Assembly (NCBI RefSeq): GCF_025567385.1
Contig: NZ_JAOQJU010000003.1
Location: 124,001-188,000, forward strand
Reading direction: 5' to 3'
Origin: Claveliimonas acetigenes
GTDB lineage: Bacteria > Bacillota > Clostridia > Lachnospirales > Lachnospiraceae
DNA length: 64,000 bases
The notes beneath the pieces were generated by a model, which saw only the letters and a list, made by a program, of their open reading frames with translations, ran no database searches and was not told where the DNA came from. Of the stretch, positions 51,199-59,913 are shown in pieces. Position 1 is the first letter of the stretch; each line of letters begins with the position of its first letter. A program made the position numbers and the translations under genes.

Positions 51199-51978
51199 AT
51201 GGAAAAATTTGATTTTTTATCAGCATACAACCTGACAGACAACGACCTGATGGCAGCCGGGATTACATGGGACGAACTGGATGCCATTTTAAAAGAATAT
51301 CAAAAAACCGAAGAACTCCTGCGGGGAATCGGAAAGGATTTCATCAACGATTATCTATACGATATTGACAAAGCCGGGATTCATTCCTACCGCTACCGTA
51401 CCAAAGAACCCGGTCATTTACTGGAGAAAATTATCCGCAAACGTACGGAAAACCCAGACAGGTTCGCCGGTCTGGATCATACAAATTATTATAAATATAT
51501 CACAGATTTAATCGGTATCCGTGTATTCTTTCTGTACCGGGAGGACTGGATTCACTTTCATCGCTACATTACACGGACATTTGAAAACAATCCTGACATC
51601 TATGTAGAAGACAGGCTGGCAGATTTTGACAACGATACCGCTCACTACTATATTGCCGAACGGCCGAAAGTATACAAGCGCTCCGGTGACAGCCGCATCT
51701 ATGATGAAAAAGAAATCGATATCATTGCCGGAGGCATCTACCGTTCTCTTCATTATATTATAAAGTATAAAGGATACTATGTGGAAATTCAGGGCAGAAC
51801 CCTCTTTGAAGAGGGATGGAGCGAGATTGACCACGACATTGTCTATCCTTATTATAAAGATGATGAAATGTTGAAAGATTTCTCTAAATTGCTGAACCGG
51901 CTCTCCGGTATGGCAGACGAGATGAGCTCTTATTTCCGTAGAATGAAGCAGGATCTGAACGATAGGAATTCTAAATAA
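51199..51978 (+). CDS. RelA/SpoT-domain small alarmone synthetase
   Basis: A 259-residue (p)ppGpp synthetase without the HD hydrolase or TGS/ACT domains of long RelA. ATG at 51199 has GGAGGTGAT directly upstream; the frame from 51148 is rejected. Motifs are HSYRYRTKEPGHLLEKIIRK near residue 58, TDLIGIRVFFLY near 90, YRSLHYIIKYKG near 176 and VEIQGRTLFEEGWSEIDH near 190. These hold the nucleotide-binding basic residues and catalytic Glu. The family is RelQ/RelP-like, with longer spacing than classical RelQ. An extended -10 (TGTTATACT, 51172-51180) lies close upstream. Confidence 0.88.
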   Translation: MEKFDFLSAYNLTDNDLMAAGITWDELDAILKEYQKTEELLRGIGKDFINDYLYDIDKAGIHSYRYRTKEPGHLLEKIIRKRTENPDRFAGLDHTNYYKYITDLIGIRVFFLYREDWIHFHRYITRTFENNPDIYVEDRLADFDNDTAHYYIAERPKVYKRSGDSRIYDEKEIDIIAGGIYRSLHYIIKYKGYYVEIQGRTLFEEGWSEIDHDIVYPYYKDDEMLKDFSKLLNRLSGMADEMSSYFRRMKQDLNDRNSK

Positions 51979-52046
51979 ACCATGTATTTATATCGGAATT
52001 ATCAATTATATTAATCTCCGGAAGAATGTTATAATAAACCATAGCC

Positions 52047-52094
52047 AATGCCCTCAGTTTTCAAAAGCAAGCGTCTTTGCAGACTGAGGGCATT
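52047..52094. terminator. Hairpin between convergent alarmone synthetase and nagA genes
   Basis: AATGCCCTCAG (52047-52057) pairs perfectly with CTGAGGGCATT (52084-52094). T-runs are weak on both sides, but the place between two convergent genes and the strength of the stem point to a terminator. Confidence 0.6.
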
Positions 52095-52124
52095 TCAGGC
52101 AACACTATAGATAATTTCTATCGT

Positions 52125-53264
52125 TTACACGATCCGTTTCCCATCTTTTATCACCAGCTTCAGCTCCAGCTCCTTATCAAGCAGCACAACATTGGCATGC
52201 TTCCCTTCCGTGATAGAACCATAGCGGTCATACACTCCCAGGCTCCTGGCCGGATTCATCGTAGCACAGGCAACTGCCGTCTCCAGCGGAATCCCCATTT
52301 CTTTTACCACCGTCCTCATGCAGTCTGTCAGGTTTGTGGCAGAGCCGGCTAGCGCCCCGTCAGACACCAGCGTCGCCCGGTTCCCTACAACATTTACCGC
52401 AAGACCCCCCAGAGTATACTGCCCATCCGGCATTCCTGTTGCGCGCATACTGTCGCTGATTAAAATCATCCGGTCTTCTCCCAGCATCTTAAAGGTGGCT
52501 CTTACTACTGCCGGATGGATGTGCACGCCATCACAGATCATCTCTGCCATTACATGTCCGCTATCTGACACAGCGCCCACTACCCCCGGTTCTCTGTGGG
52601 TAAATGCCGGCATGGCATTGTACAGATGCACCGCATGGCAGGCGCCGGCATCAAACGCCGCCTTCGCCGTATCATAATCTGCATTGGTATGTGCAAGAGA
52701 GATCTGAACCTTTCCCTTCATCGCTTCTATAAATTCCCGGAATCCGTCATTTTGCTCCGGCGCAATTCCAATAAACTTCACCAGCCCCTCCGATGCCTCC
52801 AGGAAACGCTCTGCGATTTCCTGATCACAGGAAATAATATTTCTGGCGTCCTGCGCTCCTTTCTTCTCGGAACTGATAAAGGGTCCTTCCATATTAATAC
52901 CAATCAGATCGGCCCTTTCCGACACTTGCTCTTTCTTATATTCTGCCGCAGTTTTCAGAATCGCTTCCAATTCATCCACCGGAAGCGTCATGGTCGCCGG
53001 AGCAATCGCCGTAACACCGACAGACGCCTCGTATTCAGCGATCCTGGCAATTGCCTCCTTCGTACCATCGCAGAAATCGTCCCCCTTGCATCCGTGGAAA
53101 TGAAGATCAATCAATCCCGGAATAGCATAGCATCCTTCTCCGTCTATCATTTCCTCCGCTTCCATTCCTTCCGGCGCACTGGTAAATATACCGTCCCGGA
53201 TATAGATTTCTCCATCTTCAAACCGCTTATCCTCTGTATATACTTTTACATTCTTAATAATCAT
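52125..53264 (-). CDS. nagA: N-acetylglucosamine-6-phosphate deacetylase
   Basis: A 379-residue metal-dependent amidohydrolase converting GlcNAc-6-P to GlcN-6-P. ATG at 53264 follows GGGAGG; an upstream GTG is rejected. Motifs: PGLIDLHFHGCKGDDFCDG near residue 48 (metal-binding HxH), GINMEGPFIS near 118, SLAHTNADYD near 185, HLYNAMPAFTHREPG near 208 and LISDSMRATGMPDG near 265 (catalytic Asp). It is the last gene of the nanK-rpiR-nagA unit and links sialic acid breakdown to glycolysis through divergent nagB. Confidence 0.96.
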   Translation of the reverse strand: MIIKNVKVYTEDKRFEDGEIYIRDGIFTSAPEGMEAEEMIDGEGCYAIPGLIDLHFHGCKGDDFCDGTKEAIARIAEYEASVGVTAIAPATMTLPVDELEAILKTAAEYKKEQVSERADLIGINMEGPFISSEKKGAQDARNIISCDQEIAERFLEASEGLVKFIGIAPEQNDGFREFIEAMKGKVQISLAHTNADYDTAKAAFDAGACHAVHLYNAMPAFTHREPGVVGAVSDSGHVMAEMICDGVHIHPAVVRATFKMLGEDRMILISDSMRATGMPDGQYTLGGLAVNVVGNRATLVSDGALAGSATNLTDCMRTVVKEMGIPLETAVACATMNPARSLGVYDRYGSITEGKHANVVLLDKELELKLVIKDGKRIV

Positions 53265-53295
53265 CCTGTTTCCTCCCACTATTTATGAGCCTCCG

Positions 53296-54138
53296 CTATT
53301 CTATCATGCTGCGGTGCGTCTTCCTGCCTTCTTCCAGCGCCCGGAGGGTGCTGTCATGCAGCGTCTCTTTCTCGTACTTGTCCTGCTCCACATAATAAGA
53401 ATAAATAATGTCCAGCATCACCAAAACCGGAAATTGTGGTGAAATTACATTTCCATGATTCAGATGCTGAAGCGACGGCAGCAAAATAACTTCCGTACAA
53501 TATCTGGCAAATTCATCCCGGTTACTGGCAGTAAGCAGGATTGTTCTCGCCCCTCTGTGAAATGCTTCCTTCAGAAGAAAAAGCACGCCCTCTGTCTCTC
53601 CGCTGATGCTAATGCCGAATACCAGACTCCTTTTATCCTGAAATACCGCCTGCATACGCATCAGATCCGAATCAACGATAGAATCAATGTCCACACCAAC
53701 GCGCATAAACCGAAGCTCCATCTCACTCGCCGCAAATCCGGAGCTTCCCTTTCCACACACAAATACCCGTTCGCTCTGGCTGAGAAACCGACATATTCTG
53801 GCAATCTGAGCTTCATCCACCAGACTGTAAGTCTTATTCAGAAGTTCCTGATAAGCATTCAGAACCATTCTGGTATTTCCTGTAATGGATTCTTGTTTTT
53901 CCACGAAAGTTTCTTCATATTGATATACAAATTCCCGGTAGCCACGATAGCCGCATTTCTTTGCAAAGCGAGAAAGGGACGCTTCTGACACATACAGACG
54001 TTCTGCCACCGCCTTTGCCGAAAAATCAACTTTTTTTCGGTTATGGATAAAGAAATCCGCGATATTTTTCTCTACCGTTGTGAATTTATCATAATTAGAT
54101 TCTATCATCGGCACTACAGATTTTACATAATATTCCAT
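53296..54138 (-). CDS. RpiR-family transcriptional regulator (NanR-like)
   Basis: A 280-residue regulator with an N-terminal HTH (residues 1-80; FSAKAVAERLYVSEASLSRFAKKCGY) and a C-terminal SIS sugar-phosphate-binding domain (from about 120; VFVCGKGSSGFAASEMELRF and SLVFGISISGETEGVL). RpiR proteins of this type in nan loci sense ManNAc-6-P or similar and repress or activate sialic acid genes. It is encoded between nanK and nagA. A candidate operator of TGAAA/TTTCA units lies in the nanE-nagB divergent region. Confidence 0.9.
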   Translation of the reverse strand: MEYYVKSVVPMIESNYDKFTTVEKNIADFFIHNRKKVDFSAKAVAERLYVSEASLSRFAKKCGYRGYREFVYQYEETFVEKQESITGNTRMVLNAYQELLNKTYSLVDEAQIARICRFLSQSERVFVCGKGSSGFAASEMELRFMRVGVDIDSIVDSDLMRMQAVFQDKRSLVFGISISGETEGVLFLLKEAFHRGARTILLTASNRDEFARYCTEVILLPSLQHLNHGNVISPQFPVLVMLDIIYSYYVEQDKYEKETLHDSTLRALEEGRKTHRSMIE

Positions 54139-54152
54139 AATTACCTCTTTCC

Positions 54153-55043
54153 TTACGATTCCGGATGGAGTTCTTTAAAATGGTAAAACGCTCCCAGCAT
54201 CCCCGCATCATTTTTATGTTTTGCAAATGCGATCCGGGTCTTCTCAGCAATGCCGGATACCAGATATTTTCCCACTGCCCGGGTAATCCGCTCCCTCAAA
54301 AATTCTTCCTGCGCCATAATTCCGCCGCCCAGCACAACCACTTCCGGATTAATCACATAACAAATATTCGCAATCCCTCTGCCAAGAACCTCCGTCATCT
54401 CGTCAATTGCCTGACAGCACACGCTGTCTCCTTTTTTTGCCTCCTCAAATATCCGGAATCCATTCCAATCTTCTTCAGGCTCTTCCTTCCGCAGGGCCAC
54501 CTTTTTCGTCAGGGTGCTTGCCGCTCCCAGAGTCTGGAAATCACTGTCCCCCATTTTCATATAGCCCACCTCACAGGCGCTGCCGCTGTATCCATGGAAC
54601 ACCTTACCGTCTATTACAATACATCCGCCGATTCCCGTACCGACAGTCAGCATCACTGCAGCACAGCTCCCTTTAGAAGCTCCCGACATATACTCTGCAA
54701 GCCCCGCGCAGTTCACATCATTTTCCACCTCGCAGGGAAGGCCAAAACGCTCTTCCATCGTCTCCTTGAACTTCGTCCCTGCATAATGAGGGATTAGCGG
54801 CGACGAATAAAAGATTTCTCCCTTTCGGGTATCTACCATCCCGGCTGTAGAAATACAGATTCCGCCGATCCGATATGTCCCCGCCAGCTTTTCCACAATC
54901 CCCAATGCCTTCTCAAGAATTGCCGGACCGCCCTTGTATGCCTCCGTTGCCATCTCGCTGCGGCACAGAATTGTTCCATCCTCTCTGACAACGCCGTATT
55001 TGATTGCTGTTCCCCCAATGTCTATACTGATATATTCTTTCAT
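54153..55043 (-). CDS. nanK: ROK-family kinase, probable N-acetylmannosamine kinase
   Basis: A 296-residue sugar kinase. The ATP phosphate-binding motif is SIDIGGTAIKYGVV (residue 6 on), GTGIGGCIVIDG lies near 135 and VVVLGGGIMAQEEF near 255. The usual ROK zinc motif CxCGxxGC is replaced by a GSACEVGYM stretch, a common variant in Firmicutes. It should phosphorylate ManNAc released by NanA, making the substrate of NanE. It has its own promoter at 55062-55090. Glucose or another N-acetylhexosamine cannot be excluded from sequence alone. Confidence 0.88.
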   Translation of the reverse strand: MKEYISIDIGGTAIKYGVVREDGTILCRSEMATEAYKGGPAILEKALGIVEKLAGTYRIGGICISTAGMVDTRKGEIFYSSPLIPHYAGTKFKETMEERFGLPCEVENDVNCAGLAEYMSGASKGSCAAVMLTVGTGIGGCIVIDGKVFHGYSGSACEVGYMKMGDSDFQTLGAASTLTKKVALRKEEPEEDWNGFRIFEEAKKGDSVCCQAIDEMTEVLGRGIANICYVINPEVVVLGGGIMAQEEFLRERITRAVGKYLVSGIAEKTRIAFAKHKNDAGMLGAFYHFKELHPES

Positions 55044-55061
55044 AACCGTACCTCTTTAATT

Positions 55062-55090
55062 ATTATATTCAAAAATGCTGCAGCGCACAA
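55062..55090 (-). promoter_or_regulatory. Promoter of the nanK-rpiR-nagA unit
   Basis: TTGTGC (55090-55085) and a perfect TATAAT (55067-55062) are 17 bases apart on the minus strand, followed by AAAGAGG before the nanK ATG. It lies directly after a terminator-like hairpin, so the nan cluster is probably two transcription units. Confidence 0.65.
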
Positions 55091-55104
55091 GGCTCTCTGG
55101 GCAA

Positions 55105-55135
55105 CAAAAAGGCAATCCGGAACTCCGGGCTGCCT
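55105..55135 (-). terminator. Intrinsic terminator after yhcH
   Basis: On the minus strand AGGCAGCCCGGA and TCCGGATTGCCT (between 55135 and 55110) form a stem with one mismatch and a G-U pair, followed by TTTTT (55110-55106) and then GTTG. This is a good terminator 13 bases after the yhcH stop. Confidence 0.7.
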
Positions 55136-55147
55136 CCTTGCATACGC

Positions 55148-55597
55148 TCAAATACGTACTTTAAAAATCGCCTTTTTAATTTTCTCCGGTTCCTCCACGG
55201 CTACCGCAGTACGATGCCCGTCGCTCGGATAACAGATCAGGAAATCCCCGTCCCGCAAAACCACTGAACTATTCTTCTCTCCATCCATAGGCAGGAAATC
55301 ATCCTTCTCCACAAATTCTTTTACGTCCATATTCTGTATAAAATTCAGGTCAATCTGTTCCGTCCCGTGAAGCATTACATGGACATCCAGATACTTCCTG
55401 TGCGCCTCCCAGAACCGCTCTTTCGCCGCTGTAGTCGTATATTCTACAATATTTACAAAGAGCCTTTCTCCATCAATCTCGTGACTCCCTTTTTCAAAGG
55501 AAGCCAGATTATGCTCTTTTGCATATTCAAAACATTCTTTCACCTGTTCCTCCAGGAACGGGAATTCTTCCAGATTATTGATATTTCCAAATATCAT
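55148..55597 (-). CDS. YhcH/YjgK/YiaL family protein
   Basis: A 149-residue beta-barrel protein of the family that includes NanQ of E. coli, shown to speed up anomer conversion of sialic acid. Family landmarks are the metal-binding residues in HEIDGERLFVNIVEYTT, HRKYLDVHVMLHGTEQIDL and the C-terminal GHRTAVAVEEPEKIKKAIFKV. It lies between the transporter and the terminator, and probably has the same anomerase role here. Confidence 0.88.
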   Translation of the reverse strand: MIFGNINNLEEFPFLEEQVKECFEYAKEHNLASFEKGSHEIDGERLFVNIVEYTTTAAKERFWEAHRKYLDVHVMLHGTEQIDLNFIQNMDVKEFVEKDDFLPMDGEKNSSVVLRDGDFLICYPSDGHRTAVAVEEPEKIKKAIFKVRI

Positions 55598-55626
55598 CTC
55601 TTCTATCTCCTTTTTTGACAGGCTGC

Positions 55627-57132
55627 TTAATTTTTATAGATCGTCGTATATTCTGCAGGCACAGAAGTATCTCCCTTTACCTTTCTCCAGATATAGCTTG
55701 CTGGTACTCCTACTACCAGAGATACCACAATAGAGATAATGGAGTAAGACCAAATTGAGACATCCTCAGCAGGCACAAAGTATTTGATATATACCATCAC
55801 TGCTGATGCTGCGATAAATGCAAGGGTTGTACCAAATGTATTGGCAACCTTCGTAAATGCTCCCAGAATAAAGGAACCAATCAGAATACCCAGCACCAGT
55901 CCCATAAATCCGTTAAACCACTCATACGCAGATTTCACGCCTCCATTCGCCAGCACCATTGCCACGATAATTGCAAAGATACCGACAATCAGAGATACAT
56001 ACTGTCCGATCTTCGTCTGTTTCTCAAAGCTTAATTCTTTCTTAGAAAGACGCTCCTGGATATCCAGCGTCCAGCTGGAAGCCACAGAATTAAGACCGGT
56101 GGAAAGCGTAGACTGCGCCGCTGCATAAATAGCCGCCAGAAGAAGCCCTGTTATACCAACCGGAAGTTCAAATGCAATATAGGAAGCAAAAATCTGATCC
56201 TGCGCTGCTGCCGGCGGAAGCGCATTCTGCTGATAGAACACGTATAATCCTGTACCGATTAAATAGAAAACAGTTGCAATGAAAATGGATAATGCACCAT
56301 TTGTCAACATCATTTTATTCAGTTTTTTCGTATCTGTAGTAGTTGTAAAACGCTGTACAATATCTTGGCTTGACACATAAGATCCCATCGTATTGAAGCC
56401 TGCGCCAACAATCATAATAAATACACTGTCTTTCAGGATATTCGGATTAAAAATCGGCTGATCTGCTGCAAGGAACTTGTGCTCTGCCGTAAATGCATGG
56501 AAGATTGCCCCAATTCCGCCATCCAGATGCGCCAGCAAGAAAAACAAAGCAAAGGTAACACCAATCAGTAAAACAGAACCCTGAATAAAATCGGTCCAAA
56601 GCACGGACTTTAATCCGCCTGTATAAGAATAAATAATCGCAATCACACCCATGATAATAATCAGCAAATTAACGCTGATTCCTGTCAGGCTTCCCAAAAC
56701 CATACAAGGCAGATACATGATGATGGACATACGCCCAATCTGGTAAATAATGAACATAACCGCCCCAAGGACACGAAGTCCCTTACTTCCGAACCGCAGC
56801 TCCAGATAATGATATGCAGTATCAATATCCAGCTTACTATAAATCGGCAGGAAGAAACGAATGGTAAGAGGAATCGCAAGCAGCATTCCAAGCTGTGCAA
56901 ACCACATAATCCATGTCCCCGCATAGGAGTTCCCTGCCAATGACAGGAAGGAAATGGGACTCAGCAGCGTAGCAAAAATAGACACAGAGGTCACCCACCA
57001 CGGAATCGTTCCATCACCTTTAAAATATTCTTTTCCTTTCATCTCTTTTTTAGCGAAATGAAGTCCTGCAAAAAGCACTGCCGCCAAATAAACAATCAAA
57101 ATAATCAAATCAATAATCGTAAACCCCTGCAT
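55627..57132 (-). CDS. Sodium:solute symporter, probable sialic acid transporter
   Basis: A 501-residue SSS-family protein with about 13 membrane helices. FTIIDLIILIVYLAAVLFAGLHFAKK starts the first helix, EYFKGDGTIPWWVTSVSIFATLLSPISFL near residue 35 is the family entry motif, and IYSYTGGLKSVLWTDFIQG near 167 is a typical SSS loop. Its place between nanA and yhcH makes Neu5Ac the likely substrate, as in the SiaT-type symporters. Import would be driven by sodium. The gene starts 11 bases after nanA. Confidence 0.9.
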   Translation of the reverse strand: MQGFTIIDLIILIVYLAAVLFAGLHFAKKEMKGKEYFKGDGTIPWWVTSVSIFATLLSPISFLSLAGNSYAGTWIMWFAQLGMLLAIPLTIRFFLPIYSKLDIDTAYHYLELRFGSKGLRVLGAVMFIIYQIGRMSIIMYLPCMVLGSLTGISVNLLIIIMGVIAIIYSYTGGLKSVLWTDFIQGSVLLIGVTFALFFLLAHLDGGIGAIFHAFTAEHKFLAADQPIFNPNILKDSVFIMIVGAGFNTMGSYVSSQDIVQRFTTTTDTKKLNKMMLTNGALSIFIATVFYLIGTGLYVFYQQNALPPAAAQDQIFASYIAFELPVGITGLLLAAIYAAAQSTLSTGLNSVASSWTLDIQERLSKKELSFEKQTKIGQYVSLIVGIFAIIVAMVLANGGVKSAYEWFNGFMGLVLGILIGSFILGAFTKVANTFGTTLAFIAASAVMVYIKYFVPAEDVSIWSYSIISIVVSLVVGVPASYIWRKVKGDTSVPAEYTTIYKN

Positions 57133-57143
57133 GTTTCCTCCCT

Positions 57144-58064
57144 CTAAAAGCCTTCTTTTGCTTTTGCATCACGAATCATCCGGGCAGCTTCTTCTACGAT
57201 TGCCATATCACTCTCTGTCAGAGATGGCAGCGGCTTTCTTACTCCGCCAAGATCCAGCCCTTCATTTATCTTAAGAATTGCCTTAATCACTGCATACATA
57301 TTGCCATGCGCAGAACACATTTTGTAAATAATCTCATCTATAGCATACTGAAGATTCCTTGCCGCATCCATATCGCCTGCTTTTACATACGCATCCAGTT
57401 TCAGGAATAATTCCGGCATAACTCCATACGTTCCGCCGATTCCCCCTTCTGCGCCAATGACACGACCGCTCATAAACTGTTCATCCGGTCCGTTGAAAAT
57501 GATATAATCCTCTCCCGCAGCCTGTTTGAACATCTGAATATCCTGCACCGGCATCGATGAATTCTTAACTCCGATAACCCTTGGATTCTTCCGCATTTCT
57601 TCAAATAATCCCATTGTCAGCGCCACACCTGCAAGCTGTGGGATATTATAGATTACAAAGTCTGTATTCGGCGCCGCGGCACTGATATCATTCCAATACT
57701 GAGCAATCGCATACTCCGGAAGCCGGAAATAAATCGGAGGGATTGCTGCAATCGCATCAACACCCAGACTTTCTGCATGCCTTGCAAGCTCCACACTGTC
57801 TTTTGTATTGTTACATGCAACGTGAGCGATCACCGTAAGCTTTCCTTCAGCCGCCTTCATTACATTTTCCAGCACTACCTTTCTATCCTCTACACTCTGG
57901 TAAATGCATTCTCCTGAAGAGCCATTGACATATACGCCCTTCACACCTTTGTCCACAAAATATCTTGTCAAAGCCTGTACGCCTTCTGGACTGATATTTC
58001 CCTCTGCGTCATAACAAGCATAAAACGCAGGAATGACTCCTTTGTACTTGTCTAAATTTCTCAT
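57144..58064 (-). CDS. nanA: N-acetylneuraminate lyase
   Basis: A 306-residue aldolase of the DHDPS/NAL superfamily that splits sialic acid into ManNAc and pyruvate. The substrate carboxylate loop GSSGE is at residues 48-52, the catalytic tyrosine is Y139 in DFVIYNIPQLAG and the Schiff-base lysine K167 is in VIGVKNSS. The gene context (nanE, nanK, transporter) fixes the NAL assignment within the superfamily. AAAGGAGAAAG precedes the ATG. Confidence 0.95.
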   Translation of the reverse strand: MRNLDKYKGVIPAFYACYDAEGNISPEGVQALTRYFVDKGVKGVYVNGSSGECIYQSVEDRKVVLENVMKAAEGKLTVIAHVACNNTKDSVELARHAESLGVDAIAAIPPIYFRLPEYAIAQYWNDISAAAPNTDFVIYNIPQLAGVALTMGLFEEMRKNPRVIGVKNSSMPVQDIQMFKQAAGEDYIIFNGPDEQFMSGRVIGAEGGIGGTYGVMPELFLKLDAYVKAGDMDAARNLQYAIDEIIYKMCSAHGNMYAVIKAILKINEGLDLGGVRKPLPSLTESDMAIVEEAARMIRDAKAKEGF

Positions 58065-58130
58065 GTTCTCTTTCTCCTTTTCCCTTTCATGAATCCTTTG
58101 ATTGATTTACAGTTACTTATGTTAAAATAT

Positions 58131-58826
58131 TTAGTCCAATGCCTCGGCAAATGCTTTCGTAATCAACTGTGGTCTTGTAATAATGGAGCCAACCACCACA
58201 CTGAATGCTCCCAGTTCAATCACACGCTTTGCCTTCTCCGGTGTATTGATATTTCCCTCTGCAATCACCCGGTTCTTTACTTGCGCAACAATCTTGCGCA
58301 GGATTTCAAAATCATTCTCTTCAATCCTGTCGCCTTTGCTCTGTTCGGTATATCCAACCATTGTAGTTCCGATAAAATCAAATCCCAGCTCATCTGCATG
58401 CAGCGCTTCTTCCACCGTAGAACAGTCCGCCATAAAAAGCTGTTCCGGGTACCGCTCCTTCACTTCCCGGAAGAATTCATCCAGGCTTTTCCCGCCAGGT
58501 CTTTTGGAAATGGTTGCATCCATAGCAATAATTTCCGGTTTTACCTCCATTAACTCCTCAATTTCCTTCATAGTCGGAGTAATATAAATGCAGCTGTCGT
58601 CATAATCTCTTTTTACAATTCCAATAATCGGGAGATCCACTTGGGATTGGATTTCCTGAATATCTTCCTTTGTATTCGCACGTATTCCGTATGCGCCACC
58701 CATCTTTGCCGCCAGCGCCATCCTTCCCATAATAAAAGAGGAATGCAGCGGTTCATGTGGCAATGCCTGACAAGATACAATCAACTTTCCTTTCAATTGC
58801 TCTACTCTCTCATTCATCTTCGTCAT
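58131..58826 (-). CDS. nanE: N-acetylmannosamine-6-phosphate 2-epimerase
   Basis: A 231-residue TIM-barrel enzyme that turns ManNAc-6-P into GlcNAc-6-P. GKLIVSCQALPHEPLHSS near residue 13, IRANTKEDIQEI near 48, IGIVKRDY near 68, DATISKRPGGKS near 105 and IAEGNINTPEKAKRVIELGAFSVVVGSIITRP at the end are family segments. First gene of its operon, with AAAGGAGG before the ATG and a good promoter 40 bases further up. Confidence 0.96.
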   Translation of the reverse strand: MTKMNERVEQLKGKLIVSCQALPHEPLHSSFIMGRMALAAKMGGAYGIRANTKEDIQEIQSQVDLPIIGIVKRDYDDSCIYITPTMKEIEELMEVKPEIIAMDATISKRPGGKSLDEFFREVKERYPEQLFMADCSTVEEALHADELGFDFIGTTMVGYTEQSKGDRIEENDFEILRKIVAQVKNRVIAEGNINTPEKAKRVIELGAFSVVVGSIITRPQLITKAFAEALD

Positions 58827-58867
58827 ATTCTGACCTCCTTTGCTTTTCGCTCCTTAATTCTGAACCC

Positions 58868-58896
58868 AGTATAGCCATTGGTGAATTTAATTTCAA
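58868..58896 (-). promoter_or_regulatory. Promoter of the nanE-nanA-transporter-yhcH operon
   Basis: TTGAAA (58896-58891) and TATACT (58873-58868) are 17 bases apart on the minus strand, giving a start near 58861, about 35 bases before the nanE ATG. Confidence 0.7.
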
Positions 58897-58912
58897 TACC
58901 ATATCTTCATCC

Positions 58913-58935
58913 TGAAAATTCTTTCAACCTTTTCA
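58913..58935. promoter_or_regulatory. Candidate RpiR/NanR operator between nanE and nagB
   Basis: TGAAAATTCTTTCA (58913-58926) is a TGAAA-N4-TTTCA inverted repeat, and a third TTTCA follows four bases on (58931-58935). It lies 16 bases upstream of the nanE -35 in the divergent region. RpiR regulators often use TGAAA half-sites, so the rpiR product of this cluster is the best candidate; this link is inferred. Confidence 0.45.
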
Positions 58936-59044
58936 AAATTTTTACGCGTTTTTTACAGTTTTTTTATTCTTTTTTGGTTGTTTTGCACAACTCCATGTCG
59001 TTACTTTCTAAGTATGAAAGTAGATTCCATCGATATAAACTCTA

Positions 59045-59073
59045 TTGAAACAAATAGGATTATGGTATATTTT
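59045..59073 (+). promoter_or_regulatory. Candidate promoter of nagB
   Basis: TTGAAA (59045-59050) is followed by TATATT at 15 bases (59066-59071) or TATTTT at 17 (59068-59073). The leader to the ATG at 59134 would be about 55 bases. A start further upstream cannot be excluded. Confidence 0.45.
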
Positions 59074-59133
59074 AAAAACAACAGAAGCACTACTATTACT
59101 ATTTATTTTCAATTTAGAAAGGAAACATACATT

Positions 59134-59865
59134 ATGATTATCTACAGAGCAAAGAATTATCAAGACATGAGCCGCAAAGCAGCAAATATTATTTCCGCAC
59201 AAATTATCATGAAACCGGATTGTGTACTCGGTCTGGCAACCGGTTCCTCTCCGGTGGGAACCTACCAGCAGTTGATTGAATGGTATAAAAAAGGAGATCT
59301 GGATTTCTCTCATGTTACAAGTATCAATCTGGATGAATATAAAGGATTAGGACCTGATAACTGCCAGAGCTATCGTTATTTTATGAATACGAATCTGTTC
59401 GATCACGTAAATATTGATAAAAACCGGACCTTTGTGCCGAATGGGCTGGAAATGGATTCTGAGAAAGCCTGCAGCGATTACAATCAAATCATTGCAAGAG
59501 AAGGCGGCATCGACCTGCAGCTTCTGGGACTTGGACACAACGGCCACATCGGCTTCAACGAACCGGGCGCCGCATTTGAAAAAGAAACGCACTGCATCGA
59601 CCTGACAGAAAGCACCATTGAAGCAAACAAACGCTTCTTCGCTTCCGAAGAGGACGTTCCAAAGCAGGCTTACACCATGGGTATCAAAAGTATCATGCAG
59701 GCAAGAAAAATCCTGGTAATTATCAGCGGGGAGAGCAAAGCAGATATTTTAAAAGAAATCCTCTACGGACCAATCACTCCGGCAATTCCGGCTTCGATTC
59801 TTCAGCTTCACAACGACGTAACGATTGTCGCCGACGAAGCAGCTCTCAGCAAATTGCCCGAATAA
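59134..59865 (+). CDS. nagB: Glucosamine-6-phosphate deaminase
   Basis: A 243-residue enzyme converting GlcN-6-P to fructose-6-phosphate and ammonia, the last step of the amino-sugar route. ATG at 59134 has AGAAAGGAAAC upstream; the open frame extends to 58978 but that extension has no family similarity and lies over the promoter. Motifs: LATGSSPVGTYQQL near residue 35, SINLDEYKGL near 64 (catalytic Asp) and LGLGHNGHIGFNEPG near 130 (catalytic His). The shorter, non-allosteric Gram-positive form. Divergent from the nan operon. Confidence 0.96.
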   Translation: MIIYRAKNYQDMSRKAANIISAQIIMKPDCVLGLATGSSPVGTYQQLIEWYKKGDLDFSHVTSINLDEYKGLGPDNCQSYRYFMNTNLFDHVNIDKNRTFVPNGLEMDSEKACSDYNQIIAREGGIDLQLLGLGHNGHIGFNEPGAAFEKETHCIDLTESTIEANKRFFASEEDVPKQAYTMGIKSIMQARKILVIISGESKADILKEILYGPITPAIPASILQLHNDVTIVADEAALSKLPE

Positions 59866-59886
59866 TAAATATTTCCTGGTAAAAAA

Positions 59887-59909
59887 ACAGGGGCGATGCC
59901 CCTGTTTTT
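59887..59909. terminator. Bidirectional terminator between nagB and the YbaK-like gene
   Basis: ACAGGGGC (59887-59894) and GCCCCTGT (59898-59905) form a perfect 8-bp stem with a three-base loop; A7 precedes and T5 follows, giving a U-run on either strand. Confidence 0.9.
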
Positions 59910-59913
59910 CACA

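Noticed and set aside
58978..59133. N-terminal extension of NagB to 58978
   Set aside because: The extra 52 residues have no family similarity, cover the promoter region and lack a ribosome-binding site. The ATG at 59134 has AGAAAGGAAAC.
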